From an uncultured Bacteroidales bacterium (GTDB taxonomy: Bacteria; Bacteroidota; Bacteroidia; Bacteroidales; FEN-979): a stretch of DNA of 64,000 nucleotides. Both the position numbers and the translations under genes were made by a program. The notes beneath the pieces were generated by a model. That model worked only from the letters and a program-made list of their open reading frames with translations, ran no database searches and had not been told where the DNA came from. Shown one piece after another: positions 31,068 through 39,463 of this stretch. The DNA is taken from positions 1 to 64,000 of the forward strand of contig CAIQUS010000066.1 in assembly GCA_903875045.1 (NCBI GenBank), given 5' to 3'. The stretch's first letter is position 1, and each line of letters opens with the position of its first letter.

Positions 31068-32270
31068 TCAATTTGCAGATTTGATAAAATTTCCATTCAA
31101 CAAAGTACCGTTACCGGTTTTTACTTTTACCAAATAATAGCCCGGCCGAAGGTTTCTTATATCGATCCCGCCATCAGAAGTACCCGCAGACATTCCTTTT
31201 TCAATCATTTTGCCTGAAATATTAAAAATGCTGACTGATTCGGCCACTGTTCCAGCCGGCAACCGCACTGAAATTGCTAAAGATGACGGATTGGGATAAA
31301 CCGTCACATCTGTGGCAATTGCTTTTTCAGAAATTCCCGTAATTTGAGGGGTAAAAGCCCAGCATTCCGCTGTGCCATTTCCACAAACAACATAGCCGGA
31401 ACCACTGATGGTAAAAGCTACTCCGCCGGCCGGACCGGTTGCACCCGGAAAATCGGGTAACTGGGCCCACTGATCTGTTATGGCATCGTATTTCCAGAAA
31501 TCTTTCAGTGTTCCCGGAGAGGAAGGGAACCCTCCCACCACATAAGCGATGTTATTGATCACAAACGCCATTGCCTGCTGACGGGCTTCACCTGGCAGGG
31601 AGGCTTTTTGTGCCCATGAGTTATTGGTCGGGTTGAATTCCCAAAGATCGTTGAGCAAATTGTTTCCATCGGTACCACCCAATACATATATTTTTCCATT
31701 GACTGCAAATCCGGTTGCATAATATCGTGCTGCCATAACCGGGAGGCTTGCTTTCTGGGTCCAGGTATTGGCGGGCTGGTTATATTCCCAGCAATCGTTC
31801 ATCGCGGTGGCCATTACGTCATAACCGCCGATAATATACCCGAGATTTCCGGCACCAATACCGGTTGCCTTCAACCGCGTCATATCAAAAGCCACTTTGG
31901 TTGACCAATTATTTCCGATCGGGTTAAATTCGTAAGTATCAAAAATGTAAGTAGCATCATTTGCACCACAGGCGGCATACCCATAATTTCCTGCGGCGAA
32001 ACCAGTACCGCCTGTGAAGCGCATGGGTAAGGGTGCTTTTTGTGTCCAGGTATTTAAAACAGGGTCAAACTCCTGCCAGTCGCCTAAAAAGCTGTTGATT
32101 CCCCCATACGTTCCGGTACCGATGTATCCTTTGTTACTCAATGCATAACCGATGAAATCAAACCGGCGTGTACCGAGATAATCCGCCTTTTGTGTCCATG
32201 TTCCCTGGGCCGGCAGAACTATTGGCAGAACCAGGCAGAACAAAATGATGTTGCAAATATTTGTCTTCAT
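31068..32270 (-). CDS. Kelch-repeat protein with T9SS sorting domain
   Basis: Secreted 400-aa beta-propeller protein. It starts at the ATG at 32270 with a signal peptide ending LPAQG. Kelch-type repeats follow, with recurring NTWTQKA(P/S)LP, YVLGGTDGNNLLNDLWEFNP and AYVVGGFPSS patterns (about residues 25-310). The last 80 residues are a type A T9SS C-terminal domain: VTVYPNPSSLAISVRLP, SVSIFNISGKMIEKG and LRPGYYLVKVKTGNG. It should be exported by the type IX system and attached or released at the cell surface. Ligand unknown. Confidence 0.92.
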   Translation of the reverse strand: MKTNICNIILFCLVLPIVLPAQGTWTQKADYLGTRRFDFIGYALSNKGYIGTGTYGGINSFLGDWQEFDPVLNTWTQKAPLPMRFTGGTGFAAGNYGYAACGANDATYIFDTYEFNPIGNNWSTKVAFDMTRLKATGIGAGNLGYIIGGYDVMATAMNDCWEYNQPANTWTQKASLPVMAARYYATGFAVNGKIYVLGGTDGNNLLNDLWEFNPTNNSWAQKASLPGEARQQAMAFVINNIAYVVGGFPSSPGTLKDFWKYDAITDQWAQLPDFPGATGPAGGVAFTISGSGYVVCGNGTAECWAFTPQITGISEKAIATDVTVYPNPSSLAISVRLPAGTVAESVSIFNISGKMIEKGMSAGTSDGGIDIRNLRPGYYLVKVKTGNGTLLNGNFIKSAN

Positions 32271-32391
32271 CGGGCTATTGAATTTCAATACATTATAACA
32301 ATAATATTCATTAACCTTTGTTATAAAAAATGCCTGCATCCATATTACAACAATATGAGATGCAGGACTTGTGGCAGCTAACTAACCAGTA

Positions 32392-33111
32392 TTATAAACT
32401 CGTGATTTTAATGAATTTTTCTGCGCCGGTCATGCAAATTCCGCAACGTTGCGGCGGTGCAGCATCATAGGTGTTTCCACAGGTGGCGCACACATAATAG
32501 ACCACCGATAAAGATTTTACAGCGTTTTTATCCAGGGCAGCCAGGGCGTTTTCATACATCACCCGGTGTTTCTTTTCGGTTTTGAATGCATAGTTCAGGC
32601 TGATCAAAGCCAATTGATTTCCCGCTGATTCTGCATCTTTCAAAAATTCGGGGTACATGGTGGTGGCTTCATACGTTTCACCTTTGATGGCATCCTGGAG
32701 GTTCTCTTTGGTCGATTTGACCGTAAATTCAGGGGTTACCGGGGCAACCTTAGTACCCGCATCCTCCAGTACCGACTGGTGATTGGTGGCATGGATTTTT
32801 TCGGCGGTGGAGGCAGCTTTGAAGAGCAAAGCAATTTGATGATAACCTTCCTGCTCGGCCTTTTTTGAATAGGCTGCATATTTTGCAGAGGCGGTTGTTT
32901 CACCTTTGAAGGCAGCAAGTAAATCTTCTGTTGTCTTTTCCCTGGGATCAGCTGATGATATCACTGAATTAACTTTCCCGTTATTGCTGTTTTCTGATGA
33001 CATGGCAACAGGTTCCTGTAATTTTACGGCTCCGCCGGCATTGTTGCATGAACTGAATACGACCCAACCCGAAATGAGGGCTGCACTAATTAATACTATC
33101 TGCTTTTTCAT
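32392..33111 (-). CDS. exported rubrerythrin
   Basis: Rubrerythrin reduces peroxide with a diiron centre and a rubredoxin-like Fe(Cys)4 site, 239 aa. The ferritin-like domain (about 60-185) carries LLAAFKGETTASAKY, AEKIHATNH, AIKGETYEATTMYPEF and TEKKHRVMY, giving the expected Glu and His ligands. The C-terminal rubredoxin-like part has YVCATCGNTYDAA and PQRCGICMTG. Unusually, it begins with a lipoprotein-type signal (MKKQIVLISAALISGWVVFS then SC), placing it in the periplasm or on the membrane rather than in the cytoplasm. A poly-Ser/Asn linker joins anchor and enzyme. Confidence 0.92.
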   Translation of the reverse strand: MKKQIVLISAALISGWVVFSSCNNAGGAVKLQEPVAMSSENSNNGKVNSVISSADPREKTTEDLLAAFKGETTASAKYAAYSKKAEQEGYHQIALLFKAASTAEKIHATNHQSVLEDAGTKVAPVTPEFTVKSTKENLQDAIKGETYEATTMYPEFLKDAESAGNQLALISLNYAFKTEKKHRVMYENALAALDKNAVKSLSVVYYVCATCGNTYDAAPPQRCGICMTGAEKFIKITSL

Positions 33112-33208
33112 ATTTTATGTTTTTGGAAGTTCATTTAATTCGTGCTGCAAAATTGCACCTGGTGGCGTTAAATCATTCTTAAGGGATTCTTAAAAATGGC
33201 TTAAAAGA

Positions 33209-34585
33209 TCAGGACTTGAACTGGAGGGTAAAAGTGGAACCCGTATTGAGTTCGCTGGTAACTACGATCGCAATCTGCTGCAGGTCGCCAAGTCGCTTTA
33301 CAATGGCCAGGCCTATGCCATTGCCTTGTATGTGTGAGCTTCGTGATGCATCGGTGCGGTAAAAACGGTTGAACAAATAGGGAAGGTGTTCCTGCGGGAT
33401 GCCGGGGCCATTATCAGTGATGGAAAGTTCTTGCGCTACTTGGTTCCAACGGCAGTGGATACATTGACCGTTGTGCCCGTATTTAATTGCGTTGCTGATC
33501 AGATTCTCTACCATCATCTCCAGAAATCCCGGATCGGCAAAAACCGTTACCGTGTCATCGATTTCGATTTGAAGCACGATTTCCTTTTCCTTCAGCCGCT
33601 GATGCCATCGTTCTTTAATTTTTAGTAAAAGCTGGCTGAGCCCGATAGTCTTTTTGGTGATGGCCAGGTTACCGGCATCCAGACGCGACAATTGCAGCAA
33701 CTGGTCGATGATCCGGTTCAAGGAGTCCACATCCCTGATCACCTGCTGAATCTTTTCTTCGTATTGCAACGGTTCCCGGGTTTTTCGTATCAGCACTTCC
33801 AGGGTTCCCCGGATCCCGGTTATGGGTGTCCTTAACTCATGGGAAATATCTGCCGTAATCTGTTTTTCACGGGTCAGACTCATCTCAATCCGCCCGAGCA
33901 ACGCATTGATGGTGGTTCCCAGGTGATGAATTTCATCCTTGCGTGATGACACTGGTATGCGTGTGCTGATATTGTAGTCGGTGATGGCACCGGTTGCCTG
34001 GATCAATTTGTGTACGGGTGCAATGCCGCGGGAAGCTGCCCAGGAGGTGGCTACGTAAAAAACCAGCAACATCAATGGAAAGGCAATACAAAACGTGAGT
34101 TTCAGGTACGAAAGAATGAGGGTCGATTCAACCTGTGGAAGCCCGATATCCAGTTGACCCAGAAGTTTCCCCTGTTCATTGATAATGGGGAATTGCCCCT
34201 GGCGGATAAGCTTCCCATTAAACTCAATGTTAAAGTAGATCGGTTTTTTCAGCGCATCAGCAAACAAAAGGTGGTCGCTCCGAAGATTGGCCGACCGGAA
34301 TACCAACCGGCCCCTGGCATCGACCACCTGTAAAAAAGTCGGGCTCACCTCAGCCTGCCGGTGTTCCATCTCCAACCGCTCGGGTGTCATGTCAAGGATA
34401 AGAGAGTCGCCTGCCCATGAAATATTGATGAAAACTTCCTCCTTTTCCTTCAGAATATCGGAATCAAGGTGCCTGTAGGCTGTAATGTAAACCACCGTGT
34501 ATATCACAATAAACACCAGAAATGTGGTTACTGCAGCAGCTGCAGTATTGTAGAGTGCGATCCGGTTTTTAAATAGAAGGTTCAT
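33209..34585 (-). CDS. two-component sensor histidine kinase
   Basis: Membrane sensor kinase, 458 aa. There are two transmembrane helices (about 10-32 and 160-182) around a periplasmic sensor domain of about 125 residues, then a HAMP region, the HisKA H-box DISHELRTPITGIRGTLEVL, and HATPase_c motifs NLISNAIKYG, ITDNGPGIP and GNGIGLAIVKRL. It overlaps the upstream response-regulator gene by 4 nt (ATGA), so both are translated together. Architecture resembles CusS-type metal sensors, but the signal is not evident; the neighbouring CDF gene hints at metals. Confidence 0.93.
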   Translation of the reverse strand: MNLLFKNRIALYNTAAAAVTTFLVFIVIYTVVYITAYRHLDSDILKEKEEVFINISWAGDSLILDMTPERLEMEHRQAEVSPTFLQVVDARGRLVFRSANLRSDHLLFADALKKPIYFNIEFNGKLIRQGQFPIINEQGKLLGQLDIGLPQVESTLILSYLKLTFCIAFPLMLLVFYVATSWAASRGIAPVHKLIQATGAITDYNISTRIPVSSRKDEIHHLGTTINALLGRIEMSLTREKQITADISHELRTPITGIRGTLEVLIRKTREPLQYEEKIQQVIRDVDSLNRIIDQLLQLSRLDAGNLAITKKTIGLSQLLLKIKERWHQRLKEKEIVLQIEIDDTVTVFADPGFLEMMVENLISNAIKYGHNGQCIHCRWNQVAQELSITDNGPGIPQEHLPYLFNRFYRTDASRSSHIQGNGIGLAIVKRLGDLQQIAIVVTSELNTGSTFTLQFKS

Positions 34586-35259
34586 TCTTCATCGTTGATC
34601 CGGTAACCAACGCCGCGGATGGTTTCTATAAATGAAGTACTGCCGGGCTCATCAAGTTTTTTCCGCAGAAAATTGATGTAAACGTCTATGACGGAATTAT
34701 CGTAATCAAAATGGATGTCCCATACTTTCTCAATGATACGGGTTCTCCGGCTTACTTTGCCTTTGTTACGCATCAGAAACTCCAGCAGGGAAAACTCCTT
34801 TTGGGTCAGTTCTACTGTTTTTCCTTTTTTGGTTACCCTGTGCGATTCTACATTCAACTCAATGGTGCCGCAGCGGAAAACTGAACCTTCTCCCTGCTTG
34901 TTGCGCATCAGCACACGGATGCGGGCCAGTAATTCCTCGAAAGCAAAAGGTTTCCTGATATAGTCATTGGCACCTGCTTCGAGGCCGAAAACCGCATCGT
35001 CCGTGGTATCTTTGGCTGTCAGAAAAATGACCGGGATTTCTTTACTTTCTTTCCGGATGGCCCTGCAAATTTCAATCCCGTTCAATCCGGGCAGCATCCA
35101 GTCCAGCAGCACCACATCGTACTCAGCAAGATTATCGATGGCCATCTGCAAACCGGTTTTACCGTTATTGGCCACATCAATTGCAAATCCTTCTTCCTCC
35201 AGGCCTTCCCTGATAAAATTGGCAATGGAGGTTTCATCTTCAACCAATAAAATTCTCAT
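34582..35259 (-). CDS. OmpR-family response regulator
   Basis: DNA-binding response regulator, 225 aa from MRILLVEDE. Receiver domain: acidic pocket EDE near 7-9, phospho-acceptor Asp in VVLLDWMLPG near 53, Lys in IRKPF near 103. C-terminal winged helix: LTQKEFSLLEFLMRNKGKVS and VDVYINFLRKKLD. Its partner kinase overlaps the 3' end. A full promoter lies immediately upstream and its -7 box ends 3 nt before the ATG, implying a leaderless mRNA and excluding an upstream start. Confidence 0.95.
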   Translation of the reverse strand: MRILLVEDETSIANFIREGLEEEGFAIDVANNGKTGLQMAIDNLAEYDVVLLDWMLPGLNGIEICRAIRKESKEIPVIFLTAKDTTDDAVFGLEAGANDYIRKPFAFEELLARIRVLMRNKQGEGSVFRCGTIELNVESHRVTKKGKTVELTQKEFSLLEFLMRNKGKVSRRTRIIEKVWDIHFDYDNSVIDVYINFLRKKLDEPGSTSFIETIRGVGYRINDEE

Positions 35260-35262
35260 ACA

Positions 35263-35294
35263 CAAAGGTATAAAATCCGGAGAGGATAACACAA
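35263..35294 (-). promoter_or_regulatory. promoter of the two-component operon
   Basis: Minus strand TTG (35294-35292), 21-nt spacer, TACCTTTG (35270-35263), then 3 nt to the response-regulator ATG. Confidence 0.8.
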
Positions 35295-35306
35295 CACCCT
35301 CAAATC

Positions 35307-35774
35307 CTATTCAGAAAAAGATTCGTCAGGATTCCCCAGCCCCAATTCAACGCCCGCTGCATGTTTAAAAACCAGTTGCCCGCCTAGATAACCTGTTCGG
35401 CCAACTCCGGCTGTAGCAGCGGCAAATAAAACAAATGCTGCAATTTTCAACCACAACATTTTGTTTTTCAACAGTTCATAAGCAGTTCTTGCCGAAGCTG
35501 CTGCAATGGTAAGCCACATAGTTATCATTGCGGCCTGCTCATGCAAATCCATGGCCTTCTTCAGGCTTCCACCTTCCATCCCGTCACCGGCGGCATCACC
35601 GGTAAGGTAAGCTGTGATGGCACCGCCGGCAGCTAACAACAATAAATAGAAGGAAACCTGGGTGAAAAACGATTTTTTAAAGACAATGCCAATTAATTCA
35701 GATAAAAACCCTACCAGCAAAAGTGCAATAGGAAAATGAACGATCATGGCATGAAGGTGTGTCGCTGATATCAT
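35307..35774 (-). CDS. DUF2231 membrane protein
   Basis: Four-helix inner-membrane protein of the DUF2231 family, 155 aa, starting at the ATG at 35774. THLHAMIVHFPIALLLVGFL is the family N-terminal signature with paired His, and LTGDAAGD and LHEQAAMITMW contribute further conserved polar residues in helices 2-3. Relatives are thought to bind heme or act in redox processes, but this is not established. It sits upstream of the two-component operon in the same direction. Confidence 0.85.
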   Translation of the reverse strand: MISATHLHAMIVHFPIALLLVGFLSELIGIVFKKSFFTQVSFYLLLLAAGGAITAYLTGDAAGDGMEGGSLKKAMDLHEQAAMITMWLTIAAASARTAYELLKNKMLWLKIAAFVLFAAATAGVGRTGYLGGQLVFKHAAGVELGLGNPDESFSE

Positions 35775-35856
35775 GTTTTTTTTTCGCAAAGGTCACTAGT
35801 CTGTCCTTTATGAAAACTTAAACCATCCTTAAAATTGCCTTAAAACCGGCGCTTGC

Positions 35857-36159
35857 TCAGAAATCGAAAAGTTCCCCGAGAAACCCTTTCTTCCTGCGCT
35901 GGCCATAAGCGCCACCATGCCTGTAATGATCATCATGATCGTCATGGCCATCGTGTTTATTATAGTGATTGTCGCCGTATCCCTTGGGTGGAAAGCCCTG
36001 GGGCTGGTCCATCACTGGATTGTTCCCCGGTGAACGGTCGATGATTTTTTCAAGCTCGCCACGATCGAGCCATATCCCGCGACATTGCGGACAATAATCA
36101 ATTTCTACTCCCTGACGATCGGTCATGAGGAGGGTTATGTTGCATTTTGGGCAGTTCAT
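35857..36159 (-). CDS. zf-TFIIB domain protein with His/Asp-rich tail
   Basis: Small 100-aa cytoplasmic protein. The N-terminal zinc ribbon has MNCPKCNITL and YCPQCRGIWLDRGELEKII, the zf-TFIIB (PF13453) pattern with two CxxC knuckles. The tail is rich in His, Asp, Gly and Tyr (HNYNK, HDGHDDHDDHYRHGG), a possible metal-binding or disordered region, and ends GFLGELFDF. It is the last gene of a likely run after cytochrome b561 and CDF. Function unknown. Confidence 0.85.
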   Translation of the reverse strand: MNCPKCNITLLMTDRQGVEIDYCPQCRGIWLDRGELEKIIDRSPGNNPVMDQPQGFPPKGYGDNHYNKHDGHDDHDDHYRHGGAYGQRRKKGFLGELFDF

Positions 36160-36185
36160 TGGTTATGGATTTGGGGTAAGACAAT

Positions 36186-37085
36186 CTAAACAATTTCTTC
36201 CGCCACTATCTCCGGCAGGTGTTCATCCGGTTCGATGTGGACGTGTACATACGACCTGGGCAACGCCAGGACAATTTGCTTTTCGATTTGGTGCGATATC
36301 TCATGTGCGGCATCAAGCGTCAGCCCAGGTTGTACATGGATGGTTACTTCAATAAAATTTTCGGCACCTGATGTTCTGACTCTCAGGTCATGATACCTGA
36401 GTATTCCCTGTGCCTGGTTAAGCAACGATTCGATTTGTGCAACGAGTGGCGCAGGAGTACGGTCGAGGAGCATATCAGCTGCCTTTTTACCAAGACGCCA
36501 TGAGACCCCAAGTACAATAAGCGCTACAGCCAGGGCAGCGATCGAATCGGCAAAATAAAATTCAAACTGAGCCAGTATCAGACCGAGCAATACGACAGCG
36601 GAACTCCATATATCCGTTGAAAAATGAAGCGCATCGGCTTCGAGTGCCTGGCTGTTGTATTTCCTGGCAACGCGATAAAGTGCCCTCGACCGGGCAATAT
36701 CAACGGTGATGGAGGTAAGCACAACGATATAGCTGAAAATATTTACATCAATCTTGGTATCACCGCTCATCAGCCGGTGGATGGCTTCGTAAATAATCCA
36801 CGCACAGGTAATGAGCAATAAAAACGTTTCGATGAGCGCTGAGAAATTTTCGATTTTCCCATGGCCGTAATGATGGTTTTTGTCAGGCGGTGTATCAGAA
36901 ATCCTGACTGAAAACCAGGTGATCACTGCAGCTACGAGATCAAGCCCTGAATGCAATGCCTCCGATAAAAGGCCGAGACTTCCTGTAAGCAACCCTATCA
37001 CGAGTTTAAAGCCTGTCAGAAAGAATGCGGCGATCACGGAAACACCGGCAACCCTCTTTTTCTCAATTTCCATCCTGTTCTTCAT
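36186..37085 (-). CDS. cation diffusion facilitator family transporter
   Basis: Inner-membrane divalent-metal/proton antiporter (CDF/ZnT family), 299 aa. Six transmembrane helices span about 12-205. The first metal-site motif is in LLSEALHSGLD (helix 2) and the second in LEADALHFSTD (helix 5), both HxxxD. HYGHGKIENFSALIE is the conserved loop. A cytoplasmic domain (about 210-290) with HVHIEPDEHLPE follows. HxxxD at both sites is common for Zn/Fe/Mn-type CDFs; the substrate is uncertain. It starts 2 nt after the b561 gene stop. Confidence 0.93.
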   Translation of the reverse strand: MKNRMEIEKKRVAGVSVIAAFFLTGFKLVIGLLTGSLGLLSEALHSGLDLVAAVITWFSVRISDTPPDKNHHYGHGKIENFSALIETFLLLITCAWIIYEAIHRLMSGDTKIDVNIFSYIVVLTSITVDIARSRALYRVARKYNSQALEADALHFSTDIWSSAVVLLGLILAQFEFYFADSIAALAVALIVLGVSWRLGKKAADMLLDRTPAPLVAQIESLLNQAQGILRYHDLRVRTSGAENFIEVTIHVQPGLTLDAAHEISHQIEKQIVLALPRSYVHVHIEPDEHLPEIVAEEIV

Positions 37086-37087
37086 AA

Positions 37088-37798
37088 CTAGTCTTCGTCT
37101 TTATCAGTATCACCAACTTGTTCAGTATTCTCATTCTCTCCGGCAGGCATGGGCTGATACAATATTACATACAGGAATAAAGTCAGCGGTATGACAAACC
37201 ACAGAACTGAAAATATTTTCTGAGACAGCGTAAGTTTCGCTTCCCCGGCCTCGATAGTTTTGTATCCGGTGAAGATGGAAAATATGGTGCCATTTTCGCG
37301 GTGTAATAGGGTATCGGTGAGGATTCCTCCCAAATGTACTCCGACAAGGCCCAAAAAAATATTAACCACCACTTCGTGAATTTCTTCGAATACATCTTTG
37401 TTTAACACCGTAAGTCTGATTCCGAGAAAACCGGTTTCGCCGGATGCCAGGATCAGCATTCCCGAACAAGCGGAAACAAGGGCGGCAACCATAATGCACA
37501 GCATAATAACCGAGGCAAGCGGATTATGCCCTGGATGGCTTGCTTTGCTATCCTTCATGTTGGTGATAAACGACCTTAAAGATGCCGGGGAAACCGGGAA
37601 ATCACTGAATCGGGCATATCTTGGCCCTGTAAAACCCTGGATAATGCGAAAAAAAATCAGCGCCCCGATCAGGGAACCAAGCGCTGCATGTAAACTTAAA
37701 TTGTTTTCTTCACCGCCGAGCAAGTATGCCGTTGCAAAGGAAATGGCAAACAGCCAGTGAAACATTCGTGTAGGAAGTGTCCAGATGTATGTTTTCAT
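37088..37798 (-). CDS. cytochrome b561 family protein
   Basis: Diheme b-type cytochrome of the inner membrane (Ni/Fe-hydrogenase b-type or b561 family), 236 aa from the ATG at 37798. There are four hydrophobic helices plus one near the C-terminus. Heme-ligand candidates are His in TRMFHWLFAIS, LSLHAALG, EEIHEVVVN and VGVHLGGIL. A Pro/Glu/Asp-rich tail faces one side. It passes electrons to or from quinone; the partner is unknown. It forms a tight operon with the CDF transporter gene. Confidence 0.88.
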   Translation of the reverse strand: MKTYIWTLPTRMFHWLFAISFATAYLLGGEENNLSLHAALGSLIGALIFFRIIQGFTGPRYARFSDFPVSPASLRSFITNMKDSKASHPGHNPLASVIMLCIMVAALVSACSGMLILASGETGFLGIRLTVLNKDVFEEIHEVVVNIFLGLVGVHLGGILTDTLLHRENGTIFSIFTGYKTIEAGEAKLTLSQKIFSVLWFVIPLTLFLYVILYQPMPAGENENTEQVGDTDKDED

Positions 37799-37840
37799 TG
37801 AAACCAATTGTTGATAATACCGTGAAAGAAAAATTAAAGC

Positions 37841-38161
37841 CTACGCAGAAAAATCATTTCCCTTTTCCGGAGGCTGCCAAACGGTATGTGGCGAAACAGG
37901 TTGAAACGTGAAACAAACACGCTGGTATGTTTGATTTGAAAATTCAGACGGAACAGGAATAACGGAAAAAATGCTTTTTATCGTGATGTCTTCATGATGA
38001 TCGTTTGATTTAACAGGCAAATCGTTATGTAAAGGAATGGATTCCGCATGAACCATTGCAATCACTTCACCTGAGAAATAACATGACAAGTGCCTGTCAA
38101 AGCCACTGATCGCCATGATGAGCATAAAAAAAACAACCTGAATACACAACCGTGATTTCAT
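37841..38161 (-). CDS. small exported His-rich protein, unknown function
   Basis: I do not recognise this 106-aa protein. From the ATG at 38161 it has one N-terminal hydrophobic segment (LCIQVVFFMLIMAISG), then a polar domain with several His (KSNDHHEDITIK, SPHTVWQPPEKG). The single segment suggests export or anchoring. A TACCTTTG -7 box ends 5 nt before the ATG, so the upstream in-frame codons are not translated. It precedes the b561-CDF-zinc-ribbon run by 42 nt and may be part of the same metal/redox unit. Confidence 0.6.
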   Translation of the reverse strand: MKSRLCIQVVFFMLIMAISGFDRHLSCYFSGEVIAMVHAESIPLHNDLPVKSNDHHEDITIKSIFSVIPVPSEFSNQTYQRVCFTFQPVSPHTVWQPPEKGNDFSA

Positions 38162-38166
38162 GATGA

Positions 38167-38174
38167 CAAAGGTA
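38167..38174 (-). promoter_or_regulatory. -7 box before the 106-aa gene
   Basis: TACCTTTG on the minus strand, 5 nt before the ATG. It may drive the 106-aa, b561, CDF and zinc-ribbon genes together. Confidence 0.5.
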
Positions 38175-38225
38175 GATTTTTTTTTGTTATTCACACCCTG
38201 CCGGCAGATTCCGATAACAACTTTC

Positions 38226-39371
38226 CTACATCCCTCTGCCACCTGTAACCAGCCCATACATTTGCGGCCAGGCCTTTCGCAGCAAGGCACCTGTGCCAAC
38301 TGATAACGCAATGATGGCCAGCGGAAGTAAAATAAAACTCAGCATCCGGTAGAACGGCACCTGGTTAACCACTGCAAATAACGCCTCAATGGCATAAGCC
38401 ACCAGTGGGGCATGCATGGCATAAATGATGAAAGAAAAAGAGGTGGTCCAGACAAACCATTTACGTTCCATGCACCATGCCACCAGTCTGTCACATCCGA
38501 ACCATGCAGCAATTAACCCGCTCAGGATGACTAATTTATGTAAAATGATCAAAACCGGAAAAATGGCATCTCCCAAAAATGGTTTCCCCATGAATGCCAG
38601 GACAGTTTTAACGGAAGCCAAAAGGATAAACGCGATGCCCCACCACAAAGGTTTCAGCCATTTCCGTGGAGCACCAATGTTGAAATTTCTCTTTTGCATC
38701 CATACCCCCAACGAGAAAAACACCAGTCCTTCTCCCTCAAATAAAACAAAGCCCATGGTTCCCAGCCACATCAGGATGGCCACACTGAAGAAAATCCATT
38801 TAGCAATGCGGTGTGTCACGCACCACCTGATAGCGGGGTAAGCGATGTTATATATCAGCAATACCCTTAGAAACCACAACTGGTATGGTACCGGAAGCAG
38901 TATCCATTTGCCGAGCATTTCATACCAGTGATAATCATGGAGCAAGGCACGGGAATCATCGATCCTTACGATATTGGAAGCAAAAACGATATCCCTGGTA
39001 TATGGAAAAAGTTCCAGAAAATAGGTGAATGCCAACCCGGCTGCGCTCCAGATCAGATAGGGGGCCAATAAAGTTCTTAACCGTTTCCTGGTACGTTCCC
39101 CATAAGGCCTGTTGTCGTGCATGGCAAAAAGGAAACCCGAAATGATAAACAACATGGGAATGCGAAAACGGAATATCCCGTTCGCCAGAAAATATTCGAT
39201 GAATGATGTGAAGGTGAAGGGGTCCCCGGGCATGGTCCAGGGTTGCATATAGCGGTCGGTAAGATTATAACCGTGCACAAACACGAGCAGGAACATTGAA
39301 ATAAATGACCAGAATTTGAATTTCCGGCTGATGAAATCAGTAACCTGAGTTTGGAGCTGGGGTGTTTCCAT
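38226..39371 (-). CDS. acyltransferase 3 family membrane protein
   Basis: Integral membrane acyltransferase (Acyl_transf_3/OafB-like), 381 aa, about ten helices. Seen: FWSFISMFLLVFVHGYN near the start (the His is a family hallmark), FRIPMLFIISGFLFA, a basic cytoplasmic RKRLRTLLAPYLIW segment, and VPYQLWFLRVLLIYN. Such proteins acylate sugars or glycans on cell envelopes. Substrate and neighbours do not indicate a pathway. It lies at the end of a divergent region before the giant sensor kinase. Confidence 0.9.
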   Translation of the reverse strand: METPQLQTQVTDFISRKFKFWSFISMFLLVFVHGYNLTDRYMQPWTMPGDPFTFTSFIEYFLANGIFRFRIPMLFIISGFLFAMHDNRPYGERTRKRLRTLLAPYLIWSAAGLAFTYFLELFPYTRDIVFASNIVRIDDSRALLHDYHWYEMLGKWILLPVPYQLWFLRVLLIYNIAYPAIRWCVTHRIAKWIFFSVAILMWLGTMGFVLFEGEGLVFFSLGVWMQKRNFNIGAPRKWLKPLWWGIAFILLASVKTVLAFMGKPFLGDAIFPVLIILHKLVILSGLIAAWFGCDRLVAWCMERKWFVWTTSFSFIIYAMHAPLVAYAIEALFAVVNQVPFYRMLSFILLPLAIIALSVGTGALLRKAWPQMYGLVTGGRGM

Positions 39372-39463
39372 ATAATGAGGTTAAGAAAATAATGCTAAAA
39401 TAAGAATAGTACGGTAAAAACAACTAACTTTACCCTTTAAATCGTTCAACCACGAACGTTGTT

